A stretch of 64,000 bases of DNA from Volvox africanus. Taxonomy: Eukaryota; Chlorophyta; Chlorophyceae; Chlamydomonadales; Volvocaceae. The notes below the pieces were generated by a model. The model was given only the letters and a program-made list of their open reading frames with translations. It did not search any database and was not told the origin of the DNA. The position numbers and the translations under genes were made by a program. The DNA is taken from the NCBI GenBank assembly GCA_030268105.1, contig BSDZ01000078.1:6953501-7017500 (forward strand), in the 5' to 3' direction. Of the stretch, positions 24,101 through 38,300 are shown one piece after another. Numbering within the stretch: position 1 is the stretch's first letter; every line of letters begins with the position of its first letter.

Positions 24101-24975
24101 CTATGGCGGAGCTGCAGTCTATGATGGGAGGTGGCCCCGGTGGTAACGGGACCGGCGGAGGATTAGACGGTACTGCACCGCGCGGTGTTGACGCCGGTGG
24201 AGCTGGAGGTGGCATGAGCGCAGCGGCGGTCAAGCACGAGCTGCAGAGCTTGCAGGCGGCTGCTATGGCTCGCCAAGCTGCCGGCCAGATGTTGGGTCCT
24301 GGGGTTGGGGGAGACATGGCCGCCGCCAAGGCGGCGGCGGGCGGCGGTGGCCTGGCAGTGTTTAACCAGCAGCATAGCTTGTCTTCTAACCTGAGTGGCC
24401 TCACGCAAGGTGGAGGCCTGATGGACAACGGCGTTGGCGTTGGCCCGTCAGGTGTGGGGCCTAACCCTGCCTCCAATCTATCGCCGGACCTTATGGCAGG
24501 ACCGGGCGCCGGCATGGGGGGACCGGGGCCCAAGGGTATGCCGGTGGGCGGCGGTCCTGGGGCAAATCTACAAGGCGCCGGGTCCTTGGGGGTGGTAGGC
24601 GGGCTTGCTGGCGCAGGCAGCTTGGGTGGTGGCGGCGGCTTGGTTGGGGCCAGCAGCCTGGGCGGCGGCGGGCTTGGTGCCTCTGGTCTGGGTGGCGGAG
24701 CTGGATTGTTCGGGAAGGCCGGCCCGCAGGGTGGCGCACCAACACTTAACCTCAGCATGCCGGGTGCCGGTGGGGGAGGATTGGGTTTGGGCGGCGGCGG
24801 TGGCCTGGGAGCTCTTGGGGGCCACGCGGACACGCTGGGCTCTCTAGGGCAGCAGAACAGTGGCAGCTTGCCAATTAGTACGGTGAGCCGGTACGGCAAC
24901 GGACCCGCGCGGGGCGGGGTGATGCTTGATGCGGGAGCGAGGGGGCCTGCTGGACCTGGTGGTTTTGGCCGGTGA
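21163..24975 (+). CDS. bZIP-like coiled-coil regulator with Gly-rich C-terminus
   Basis: Modelled exons are 21163-21422, 21793-21992, 22082-22219, 22407-22843, 23276-23487 and 23718-24975. Phases match throughout, giving about 834 residues. A heptad-rich segment, LQNRLAAVSERTLQYEMALK then KDNELARLKQML, resembles a leucine zipper. Two helical segments follow: SQLQLSNLQVLSIL...LQKMQALLNERATL, and FLKVLYQVLSPVQAALFVVE then AFPYHCDVLALSNVLAL. This arrangement resembles what I recall of volvocine bZIP proteins. The last 400 residues are mostly Gly with Leu/Met. No canonical basic region (N-x7-R/K) precedes the zipper in this splice model; only a short GRGQKRQRGD patch does, so DNA binding is unproven. 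The acceptor at 21793 could instead be 21790. It is divergent from BDP1. The gene model is good; the family assignment is tentative. Confidence 0.6.
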
Positions 24976-27900
24976 GGGAGGGGCAATTGTTTCTATCGTT
25001 CGTAGGCAGCACTAATGTTAGATAAAAGGAGAAGGGCAATCACTGCCTGGTTTTGTTCGCGCCTTGCACCTGCGGAGCTTTCTCCTTAGCCGTTTTTTGT
25101 GAGCGCCCGCTTGTGATCGTACAGTGCACGTTGCATGCCTGATGGATGCCTCAAGTTTCATGTGGCGATGTAACCCCGTAGGCGTCTCGCGGCCTAGCCA
25201 GCATTTAGTTATCGTGGGTGTTACGGAGTGGCCGCTGCTGTTTTTATCTGACTTATGCCGGCTCGATCACTGCCCTAGTGTGATTGCTGCAGCCGAGGGA
25301 TGTCCGGCTTGCCTCCATGGGACTGCAGTGTGCGGTGAGGCATCAATGTGGTTAGCCGCGGAGTTACGAGGTCGAATTAGTGATCCATTATATGGTGTAC
25401 CGGGGAGGACATTATGAGTATCGATAACGGGAACACGCAATGCAATCGGGCGAGGCAGCGACATACTTGGCTTGTTAATCGGGAAGCTGCGCGGTCACGA
25501 GCGGATTTCTTGTGGGAGCGGATGCTGGGCCGGTGTGAATGTTCTAATGCGGCTCAGTGTGTATTCAGTGGGTGCTGGTGCGTTTTGGCACCTGTCACAT
25601 CGCGGGCAACCTGAGCTCGCGCTTGAGCAGTTCGAGGTCTGCATTAGGCTCGGGGTCGACCCGTTAACTTCTGGCTGTCAATGAATGTCACCCATTGTCC
25701 TCCGAGCAAAGTCAGCATTGTGTTGCTGGAAGTGCAGCTCCAGCCGTTCCCTGTTTCGCCGATAGTTGGCAAGAAGCTCAGCTGATTCTTAATATCTTCA
25801 CGCCGGGTAAGGACTGCAAACCTGGAGCGCGTTTCCGGTTGTTTGTTCCGGACCGGAGGCTGAGGAAATCAGATGGGCTTTCATACCTGGGAAAATGTTA
25901 TCCAATCACACTTTTCAAGCGTCCGCCACAGCCCACTAACGGTGGCCCTGGGGTCGTGGGCGATATGTAGCCATTGAACTGTATAAATAGTGGGGGTGGT
26001 GCGTGCACGTCCGCTCGTCAGGCGTAAATCTGTGTGCTACTCCCATCATCTGGCCCCTCCCCCTGTACTTACGTGAGAGGCGGCTTGCTCTTCGTGGATG
26101 GCCGAGTATCAGGGAAGTGGGGTCGTTATGCAGCTGTATGCGCTTGGATTATTTGGGTGGGCTCTGACCCGCTACGGGCAGCGCCGTAGGAAAGGTGGTG
26201 CACGGAGCGATGGCCTGCTCACATAGGCACCGAAGGATGAGGGCACCCTGAGGGTTGCCAGTAATGGTTTTGAGTGTGGTCAAAAGTTTTGAACCTTCAG
26301 GATTCCTGCTTTTGTGGATATGCACATTAATCGTAAAACGATGACTTGCATGCTTTGAACCTTGTGGATTTTGCCACGCAGCTCCAGCCTTTCGGATTAA
26401 GGCCTCCGAAAGCGCTTCATTCGCTGGAGGGGATGCATCACGTGGCCGACAGATTTGGTCATACGCATTCAAGCCTGTTTGGCTTGCGTGTAATATCCAT
26501 GATTAAGTTCCAACATTTTCTTATATGTGTGTATTGGAACGGGTTGAGCTGCTGTCGGTATGCTGTGTTTTTCTGCCACGGTAAGAGGGCTGGAATGGTA
26601 CCTGTACTGTCGCTGAACAGAAGGTTACCAATATGACTGTGACCCTCTACCGTGCAGTGCCTTTGGCGGTCTGCCACAGTCTTAAGCGCCCTGCTTCGAA
26701 GTGCGGGGGAAGAGAGACGGGAGGGGTGGTGATCAAAAGCCCAACGGAAGAGGACCCCTGGGCCCGCTGGAGGACACGAGATGTGCTTGAGACACTGGTA
26801 CCTGTAGGACGCGAGACGATGCTGGATAGGTTGGGTGGAAAACGACTATGACGGCTGCAGGGGACTTGAGGGACGGCAATCCACACCTAGTGTGACAGGT
26901 GTGTGGCAGCGACACTTCGTTGGTCTGGCAGGCATAATGCTACGCGTGGGAATGAAATTGACCTCAAAACTTCTGATGAAGTCGTGGCACTAGCCAATGC
27001 GGGTCAGATCGCTGTCTTGGTCTATGGTTAGATTCTCTGGTTGGGGTGGCACCCTAAGGGGTGCTGCAAACTAGCAACATCGTGCGACGTAATGGCCGTG
27101 GCGGCTCTTTGTGTTTTGGAAACTGACCGGCACAGCATCTAGGTGACATCAGCAGGCCCATTGCATTGCGAGCTATTTGGCTAGCTGCGCTGACTTTCTG
27201 GGACTAATGTACGGGTTCGCGTTGTGGGTCCCAGATGGACCTGGGATGTGACAGGGTCCCACAACTCAAATCGACGGGCAGCCGGGGATCCGCTTTATAC
27301 CATTGGGCCGTGTCAGAGGGCAGAGAACCTTGACCCGACAGGCGATGAGGTCTGATGGGTCTGATGGATGTTGCAATGCAGAGGCACTGACGGAAGTTAG
27401 CGAGCCTCATCATATTACCACGGGAAGTGACGCTGCTGGTGTAAATGTAGGTGTATGAAGGTGCCAGGAATTTCCCTTGGTATCCCACCCCGCGGCAGGG
27501 CTCACAGCACCCCCTCGTGACTTCCAGCAGTTAAGACGGCTCTGCTTGAACCTAGCTCCTCAAAACCCAACATAGACACTTCTTTGTCCAAAAAGCAAAA
27601 TTGTGGGCTGATCGTCTTGACTCCACCAACTGCCATGGGGCAGGCGCCACCCAGGGCGTCCATCTAGGATTGCTGCGATTCTTCAACGCTCTGATGTTGA
27701 CACTCGAACACGCAGAATGGGCACGGAGATTGTCCTGTTGCCTGTGGCATCTATAGAAGAGGTTTTCTTCACGACCTCCCTGAAAAGCCTGAAAAGACCT
27801 CACAGTGTAGGCCTCCGACACACCATAGGATAGAATCTTCTACGGCCACCTCCGCGGTCTTCCACAAAAACTTCCACAAGTGTTGCGAAGCTCCAGACAA

Positions 27901-29527
27901 ACTGGCTAACAACAGGTACTATCCGTTCTTTGATGAGCTTCGTTGTTTTCTTGATTTGTCCTAACCGATGAACTAAATTAACTGTGGTTCAGCATACTGT
28001 TTTCTGCAGTTATGAACTCCGTCTCCTATTCGGGTGCTATGGTAACAAGGATACGAAAAGGAACGGCGGGGCGCCTTGCTTGACAACATGCTGGTGACAG
28101 AGTTTGTGTTCAGTAGCTGTCTATGGAACCGGAGATGCTGCCTTAAGGAACGCGGCTCGGGGCAGTGCAATTGCGGACTTTCGAATCCAGTTCGGCCCCC
28201 CCCAAGATGGTGGTGCTGCTGGGGCCCAGCTATAACAGGGGGTTGGGCGCTTGTTATACGTGTAGGTGGGATCTTCTGTTATGGTTCCCTTGTTGAGGTT
28301 CCTCCTGTGCCTGTAGACGTGGGGCTCTAAAATGTCCTTTTCCGTTGCCCAAATCCGTATACAACACGCCAGTGCTGGCTATCTGTGTGGTGCCACAACG
28401 GAGATTCATGAACCTACATTTACTCTGTCTGGACAGGCGGTGTGGCGGTCTCTGGCGGTGTGGGCGCCCGCCGTAGAATGGTCTTGGGACATTAGGGTTC
28501 AAGGAAGGTGGGGACTAAGGTAAATATTATCCTGTGACGATGTCTGACATTAACACGCAGGAACACACGTCTATATTCTTTGCATGAGTTTCTTCATATG
28601 TGTTCACATCTGGACTCCAAGCCCTCAAGTATTGTGGGTTGTCAAGGGAACCTTGCCTGGCTGCCCTGTTTGGCGGCATCCACTCAAGCGTGCATCTCGT
28701 TGGCGTTCCAACTGGCCATTAGTGGACATAACTGCCAGCACGTCCTGAGGACAGAAAGATAATGGTGCACAGCTTCTTGGCTGTACGATATATCGATCAT
28801 GGTACTTTTGCGGTCTTTTTGGTGGCTGACCTTGGTTTCCAGCATTGTATTTGATGTCTTCAACATACGCATATGCATGCCGTCTTCATGTCTGGCTATC
28901 ACGTAGCTCGGCATGCCCACGATGCACGTGGGACTCTTTACGTCTGCGCGTATCTTTGCCTCTGCCCCAACCTTGCGATTTCACATTTAGTTGGCTGTTT
29001 CATCGAAACGATCAAGTAATACGACAGTTAGCTCGCAGAATGACCAATTTGGGGAAGCAGAACTCTCTGTTATTTAAAGGTGGATTTGATTGCCCCAGTT
29101 TTTCAACGCTTGTTGGAAGTACCCAAGGACGCCTTCGCTCTTAACAGCTCTGCGTTACACGGTTTGTGCAGCGATAACCAACGTCGCGGAATGTTAATGT
29201 TCATATATTCGGTTACATGAATGAAGTTGTGCAGAAGAGTACTTGATAACTCAAGGGTTTTGACCAATGGGTCAGCGAAAGAGAATTTGTTATAAATGTT
29301 ATCTTAAGGGAGGAAAATGATAAAAGTACAACATTTTAGCATTGCTGCGCTTAGGCTGGTACCTCGGCGACGAAACACTATATGGCGCGCCACGACACAT
29401 CGCGAACACGCACGGGACGCCCCGACGAATAGAAAACACTCCAATCCCATTTGTAGGACTAAATTAACACACAAGTTTTATTTCCAATTAGAGCCTCTGA
29501 TATCCGCAGTTTCCGATATCCTTCATA
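24976..29527. other. Long intergenic region, no supported gene
   Basis: About 4.5 kb with only short frames on both strands. The frame at 25695-25970 (91 codons) looks mildly protein-like but has no recognisable motif or splice partner. There is no tRNA, long terminal repeat or transposase. Part of it is presumably the 3' UTR of the upstream gene and the promoter of the thioesterase gene. Confidence 0.55.
25169..25173 (+). promoter_or_regulatory. Candidate TGTAA polyadenylation signal
   Basis: TGTAA, the usual polyadenylation signal of volvocine algae, occurs about 195 bases after the stop of the bZIP-like gene. The pentamer is short, so chance occurrence is possible. Confidence 0.35.
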
Positions 29528-31697
29528 ATGCGTAGCAGCTTCGCCTGCAAGAGGCTCGCAGCCCTGGGCCACCAATTGAGTGCCTTCCCGACAAATAGGA
29601 ATTGTCTTCCTGAGCCAAATTCAGCAACAACGTGGAAGCTGGTTCCTAATGCTTTTCCGGCACCGAGCAGCAGCCAGCCCGCTTCGTTCTTACGGCATCA
29701 ATCCGATCAGACAGCTGGTACGAGCTCTAGTTGGGGGCAATTAAAAAAGGATGGCGTTCGGGTGAACCCCTGCCAGAGCCCGCACCATCCAGCAGCGGTT
29801 GAAGGTGTTGCAGAGCCGGAGGGAGAGGAGCTCTGTGTGCAGGTCGGTTCTGAATCTGTTTGTCTTGAGGTGACTCTATGACCCAAAATACGTAAATCTC
29901 GGGATGCAGGAGGCTTACAACCCGGAGTCGAAGTGCTTTGGCTGCGGTAAGTCACGCGCAAATCAAGCTTAGCTGCCTCCGCCGACTAGGCAGCTTGCAT
30001 GTAAGCAAGAAAACCTAAGGCAATAACAAGCCGCAGCAATTAATCAACCCTTAATCGCGCTCTAATATGGCATGCGCGTCCCGCAAACTCCTAACTGCAT
30101 GTAAGCAACTGTCGTTTGCTCCATCTATAATATCCCTGTTGTCTATTATTTGCCTGATGTGTACGGGGTCCAATTTACATTATTATTCTTCGCATCACCT
30201 GACAGTTAAATGTCATCTGCAACCCCCCAAGAACCCACCCAACTTGCCCCGACACCAACGTGGCTCGCCTCTTCAGGTCATGCGCACCCTGACGGGCTGC
30301 ATCTCCAGTCTCGGCGCATTCCGGGACTGGGATTAGGTCGGTTGGAGGCTTGCATATCTTTTGATCCCAAATACTGTGCCTTTCCCGGCATCATCAACGG
30401 GGGGGTGCTCACCACCGCCATGGACTGCCATGGTGAGGCACTGCTGTCTGCAACCAAGGAGGGTTTAGGTGGAGGCTGGCAGGGGCTTATTCCAGGGTTC
30501 TGTGGCATTGATTTCCGATGGGGATGTGCGAGATCATGTTGTCATTCGGAGTCTTAAAGCGCTAGCTCAAGAGGGTAGGTGCGCTTGAGCAGCCAAGGGT
30601 CTGGGAGATTTAGTATGAAGATGGGTGGTGCCATGGTGAGGGGAGGATAGAGCCTCAAACCATAAGATACTGATACGCGCTGATCGGATGAAGCAAGTGT
30701 GTGTGGGCGCAGTAAGGTGATGCAAGGTGTGCAGCAAGCAAGGGTTGGGACTTGCCGCCGTGTTGGGTTAATGTGCGGTGTCCATTCCCCCCCAGCGGAG
30801 CTCATGGCTTCCTTGAACACACAACCTTGCGGAGGCTCTTCTATGTCCTTTGTCTCCAAACCATCGCTTCGTTCCTCTTAGCGTAATGCGTTCGCCCGCA
30901 GGCAACTGGGCGGCCGCCATTGCGCTTATGGACAAGGGCTGCCTGCCACGGCCCCCCCTGACCATGACGGCATCTATGCAGGTGTGAGAAGCGGTTTAAG
31001 GCCACAAAACGGAATGGAAGGAGGGGAAGGTGAAAGGAATATGGCGGCTAGAATATTTTCATGGGGCTGTCCTCCCTGTAGTACGTAATGCGATCTTTTT
31101 TTCGGACAGGAACCCGTAGATCTATTCCTCGGCATCCGTTTCGACGTTTTCTGGGGCCCGTGGGGCAGGCTAACCCGACCTTGGCTTTTGCGGGGTATTA
31201 CGTGCGGTTGAATGGATGACCATGACATCCGGACACGCGTTGCATGCCTGCCCCTTTCCACTATACACTGTCCCATACCGCGCTCCTTGCAAGCGTGCAT
31301 GAAATTGGTTACAAATGGGTTCTCCGTGCCAGTTCGTCCGTTGGTTGTTATTCGCCTTGTGCACATGCTGACCTACGCTGCGCGCGGCACCATCCTTGTA
31401 TGTACGTCCCTCTTTTTACCTATCCGCCCATTTCTTCGCTTTATGAGCGGCATGCGTCCCATGATCCCTGCGCAGGTGTCCTTCCGGGCGCCCACACCAC
31501 CCGACACACAGCTTGTGATGCGAAGTCGAGTGCTTGCCATCAAGGAGAACACCAGCGGTGGCCCGCTCAAGGCGACTGTGGAGGTTGAAGTGGTCGTGGT
31601 GCATCCAGAGCAAGGGCCCGCAGGAGAGGCGCTTGAGCGGGTGTTGGCAGTGGGGACAGGGGTATACAAGCGGCTGGGGGCATTACGGTCCATGTGA
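29528..31697 (+). CDS. Hotdog-fold (PaaI/4HBT-type) acyl-CoA thioesterase, organelle-targeted
   Basis: Exons are 29528-29842, 29910-29946, 30277-30432, 30902-30981 and 31476-31697, giving 269 residues with matching phases. The first 105 residues start MRSSFACKRLAALG and are basic, Ser/Ala-rich and almost free of acidic residues for 30 positions: a mitochondrial or plastid presequence. The core then reads CFGCGHAHPDGL, FPGIINGGVLTTAMDCHG, NWAAAIALMDKG and PPLTMTASMQVSFRAPTP. This is the hotdog order, with a Cys-x2-Cys opening, the central helix starting at NGG, and the following strands. NGG replaces the HGG of many PaaI proteins, and I recall NGG with a following DCH as normal in one bacterial/plastid subgroup. 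The enzyme should hydrolyse an acyl-CoA or acyl-carrier thioester; the substrate cannot be read. The first intron is only 67 bases. The gene converges on NAC-alpha. Confidence 0.85.
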
Positions 31698-32648
31698 GGG
31701 GCTGCTGAGGAGGGAAGAATGACATGGATTGACCGCGGTGAAGTGCAGACTGAAAAGTGCCGATGGGGATTTGCTACTTGTGGTTGTTGAGATCGTCCGG
31801 ATATTGGGTGGGTGGACGGGGTCGGAGCTGAACGAGACATGGAAAAGGAGGGTGCCATGGGTTCCAGAAGCCAGTTCTTCTCGCAGGGAGACACAACTAA
31901 GTGGAATATAACGGTTTACGTATTGGTACATAACACCTGAACCGGGGAATTCTTAAGGAATAAGCTGCGCAGCGACAGCAAATGAGTGTGCAAATTTATT
32001 GGGCGCTGTCCGTTGTAGCTTGTGTCACAGGCAACCCATACAGGGAGTAAGGAGCAATGAATTAGTGCGAACGGCGGCTGGCAAAAGAGTGACAATGGGA
32101 TTTAGTTGATATGCTGTGACCTTAATAAGGTTTTTTGAGGTTGGCCAAGTTATGATCCATTCGCATCAAGGAGATCTTGGGACAGGCACTTGACAATGTC
32201 TAATAGCTTCCAATCAGCTTGCACGTGCAAGGGGATACGCAACTGATTTTCTTTTTATGGCATGACTTTCGTCCGCCTCATCATCATCTGGTTACATCCT
32301 TGAGAAGCCTTCAGTCCAGCGCAGCTGGAGCCTGGACCAGCCGTCAAGGGTAAGACATGTTCTACACGCTTTACGTAATTCCCTGCGAGCAAGCGTCGAC
32401 GGACGCCTCCTTTTCATCCAACACCCTCTGGACTCCGGCAAACACATGTACACAACAGCTTTCAGCGGTTGAGGTTTCTTATTTGAAATCCACTCATACC
32501 ACGGCCGCTGCGACCAACGCCTATCCAATATGTAATCAGCGGCCGCCACAGCCATCCGGCCTGCGACCAATTCAAGTTGCCACCAAGTCCAAGAATCTCA
32601 TTTTCAGGGCACACAAATTGCAGACGACAAGGCTAGCCCACATGAAAG
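31698..32648. other. Convergent spacer, two 3' UTRs
   Basis: About 950 bases lie between the stop codons of the thioesterase (plus) and NAC-alpha (minus). No gene is seen. A TTACA at 32292-32296, read as TGTAA on the minus strand, may be the polyadenylation signal of NAC-alpha. Confidence 0.6.
32292..32296 (-). promoter_or_regulatory. Candidate TGTAA polyadenylation signal for NAC-alpha
   Basis: On the minus strand this reads TGTAA, about 350 bases past the NAC-alpha stop. It fits the volvocine signal; transcript ends would confirm it. Confidence 0.45.
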
Positions 32649-34845
<2,197 letters not shown>

Positions 34846-35183
34846 TTTATATCAAAATGCGACGTGTACGTCGGCTCGGAGAGAGGCGCAATAGAAAGGG
34901 GGTTACCTTTGTTGGGGCGCGCCACTTACAAGGGGCTCTGTACCGTACAATATGCGGCAAATGTAGTGCAAGCTTTTGCGCCAAATCCGATGTGCCTCCC
35001 AAGTTGCCTTGCATGCTATAATTACACGTGAATCAATTTTTTATCTATTAGTTTGTGTATGCCGACACTTGCCGTGGCTGTATGCCGGAGGTGTCGGTGC
35101 TCATGGCCCGGCTGGAGCGCTCCAGTATCTAAGCCAATCATCAAGTCTATTCACGGACGCGTCGTATTAATCCAAGAAGAAGC
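34846..35183. other. Head-to-head spacer, NAC-alpha and SAP-DDL gene
   Basis: About 340 bases separate the start codons of two divergent genes, so this is probably a shared bidirectional promoter plus both leaders. No TATA box at a sensible distance is obvious. Confidence 0.55.
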
Positions 35184-35332
35184 ATGTTGTCTCTTAGCGG
35201 ACAAGGAGCTGTGCGAATACGGCTTGGTTGCGCCGGCGCGTTTCACGTGGCGCGGGGTGCACACCGGGGTCTGCTTATACCACATTCGCCGCTGAGGAGG
35301 AAGCTCTTGTTGAAGGCGAAACGTACCGGAAG
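35184..35332 (+). other. First exon of SAP-DDL gene: probable chloroplast transit peptide
   Basis: This 49-codon exon begins MLSLSGQGAVRIRLG and ends KRTG plus two bases. It has no Asp or Glu, many Arg/Lys/Ser/Ala/Gly, and ends at a GT donor in phase 2. The exon at 35969 needs exactly that phase, and the joined codon is Arg. Unspliced reading hits a stop immediately after the donor. Composition fits a plastid targeting peptide; a mitochondrial one is possible. Confidence 0.6.
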
Positions 35333-38300
35333 GTAACTCCTTCACGGTTGCAAGCGTTGACGAACACGGCGGCTGCTGTCGGCGTCTAAATTAAATCGCC
35401 TATCGCCGCGCACCTCTGCGAACGACTTATCGCTTTTACCGTCGCCCTAGATTGTGTTATCCTACAAGGTGGCTCGCGGAAATGGTGCAGAAGTTGCGGG
35501 ATGGTCCCACTTACACTATCGAATTTCCCTGCTTGGGCCCAAAGCGCCACACGAGGTTACTAAATAGTAATGTAGATCTTAGGGATGGTCTTCTGACCCA
35601 CCGAAAGGTGCCGTCACGCGTGCCATACTATCTCGTGCTTCCCGCCTGGATTCCCTGAATCGTTCAAGACGATAGGATTTGCACTCAAGTTGTCCGTCTT
35701 CGCACGTGCTGCTACTCCGCGCGTGCTCTTGCTTATGTAGGTGGTGTCATATGCTCTCCGTTACATCCGAGTTTCAAAAAAACTCGCTGTGACTGATGTC
35801 AGTCTCACCCGTATGGCCTCTCTTCAGCACATCTCCTGACGTCTTCTACCGCATCCTGTTCCATCATTAAAGATGTCCTAGCTTAAGCAGACTGCGTGCA
35901 TCTGTGTTGCTTTTCTTATACTCCAAACTGGAGACTTTTATTTATGTAATGTTCACACGCGTCCGCAGATTTGATGGTAGCAACGAGGACAGCGATGACG
36001 AGTCCGCACCAACGGTGCCGCCTGACCGTGGTTCGGTCGACCCGACCGATGACCTGGCGTACTGGGAGGCGCAGGTAGCAGATATGAATTTCCGGGACAT
36101 TCAGGTCGAGCTCCGAAATCGTGGTTTGAACGCGGGTGGCCGCAAGGATGAGGTTGTAAACCGCTTGGCTGGGGCATTAATGCGTGAATACCAGAGCAAG
36201 GGCACTTTCACTGGGGTCGACAATGCTAGCCAGCATCAGGAGGCGGAGGAGGCGCAGGCATACGAGCTGATGGAAGCAGTCCTGGACAGGCTGGACGAGA
36301 TGCCGTACAATGACCTCAGACGCATGTGTTCGCAACGGGGGCTCAGTGTGGCGGGCAAGAAAAACGATCTGCAGGTGGGCAAGGGGTTTCAGTTGGAGGA
36401 AATCGTGGGTTGTGTCTTCTTCGGTGTGTCTCGAGTGTTGGGCGTGGGTAACAGGGGTTTGGAAACAGTGGAGGGTGGCGCATAGTGCGTCATGTTGCAT
36501 GGCGTGTACCTTGTCTACATGTTGAATACAGGGCTATATCGACTATTTGAAGATGGATACCATTTGCACCAGCAGAGGTGATGCCGATGACCTCCGTGTC
36601 GGGTGACCTCTCAGCCTTACAAACGTAGTAACAGTATACGTGCTGGGTGTCATTTCTGAGGTCTTATCCTCATTTGTATGCGCACCTCACAGAAAAACTA
36701 AGACCCTTAAACCCTAAACCCACAAAGAATGTTGCTGCCTTTACATCATATTTTATTCTTGTGTTGGGCTACAGCAACGGCTCGCAACTGCAATGGTGGA
36801 GTCCGGGGAAGGGCTTGATGGGCTGCTGGGGCCGCAGCTGGAAGAGCCGGAGGAGGAAGGGGAGGCATATCAGGAGGGCCGCAGGTGGGGCATCAATTTG
36901 ACAAACGGTGGCCATTAGACTCTCTTGCCCAAGGAGAAAGGTGTCAGGATAACATGGTCAGCAGTAGCTGGTGTCAGCTGGGGCTTGAAAGGATCCGCTG
37001 CGCTACCATAGGCGCTACCATGGTGTCATGTCAAAGTGCGAGGCGGAGAAGCATGTACGGCCTACAAGGAGCCAAAGTTGCGGAGGGCCATGCAACCGAA
37101 TAGGCATTCGACAAGGATTGGGGCTGGCTATGCCCAAAGTAAACAATTAAGCGAGTCGGCCTCTCAGCAGCTTGCCGACGGCAGGTGCTCACCACTCCAT
37201 CCGGTTGTCTACTCGCAACGTGGCAGCAATGCATTTGTCGTCCACTTACAAAGCTCCTCGCCTTCGGTGTCACATTTTGATGCTTTGCACCCGAGTCAGA
37301 TACCCGTGCGTTCCTTTGCCGAATAAACATGACTGCATCTATGACTGGAATGCTCAAGCCATTGCGAGCAACTCCTTTTCCTTGTCCGATCCATAACCTA
37401 TGCGTCTAGCAATCACTGATATCACTGACCACGACGGGCGCGGCGTAACTCCGGGTTGGCGGCATGCTGGGCTCCTCCTCAGCCTGTCCAAATGCCCCCA
37501 CTGGTTGACTTCCGCGCCACACAGCGGGGTGGCAAATGCACCATCCGGCTCACTTTGCCCTCGATAGCCAAGCCGGACCCACGGGTCGGGGGTCATTCTT
37601 ACCGGATACATCTAATAATGCATCCACTACAAAGCATGCATAGTCATGCACAGCGACCTCTTTAGGCACCTCTTCTTTCGCTTAATCTTAATTCTCGCTC
37701 TACTCCTCCCTCTGCGTGAAATCCATAAGTTTGTAAATTTGAAACCATGGTCATTCATGGATAGTGTAGGTTATGCTGGAAATGTGACAGCAGTTTGTTA
37801 GCATCTACCTGTGGATAACCATAATTTCATACTGATCCTTTCCTCACAGTCCTCGGTTGCCTTGTCGCTGTACTTGCTTTGTTGCAGCATCGTTGGTGCA
37901 TCACCGGCCGAAGAGGCGGCCACCGCCACAACGTCAGATGAACCTGCATCACTGCTCCCGGAGCTGCTCTCCCTGAAGGCGTCGGAGCTGGTGGCCCTTC
38001 TCCGGGACTACGGTGCCACAACGCGAGGCACTAAGCAGGAGCTGGCCATGCGGCTAGCAGAGTGCATGGTGGCGGAGGTAAAGAAGTGAGTGAAATGCGA
38101 TCAGGGGTTTCTATTGGAACACATCCGCGCGTACGTGGTAATTGTTTGCACCCTGTTGCTGCGGCTGGCGTTTCTTGATTAGGCAACAGGGTCCGGGGGA
38201 ATGAAGGTAAGCAAAAGTGGGAAATATGCTACAATAGGCGCCAATATTGACATTCTTCCTGAACAATATTGAGATGAAGTTCTTGCGGCGGCAGCGGTGA

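Noticed and set aside
23844..24986. 380-codon proline-rich ORF on the minus strand
   Set aside because: It is exactly opposite the Gly-rich last exon of the bZIP-like gene; GGN codons read as NCC (Pro/Ala/Ser/Thr) in antisense, so it is a composition shadow.
25695..25970. 91-codon ORF
   Set aside because: No domain, no splice continuity and no start context; length is within chance for this composition.
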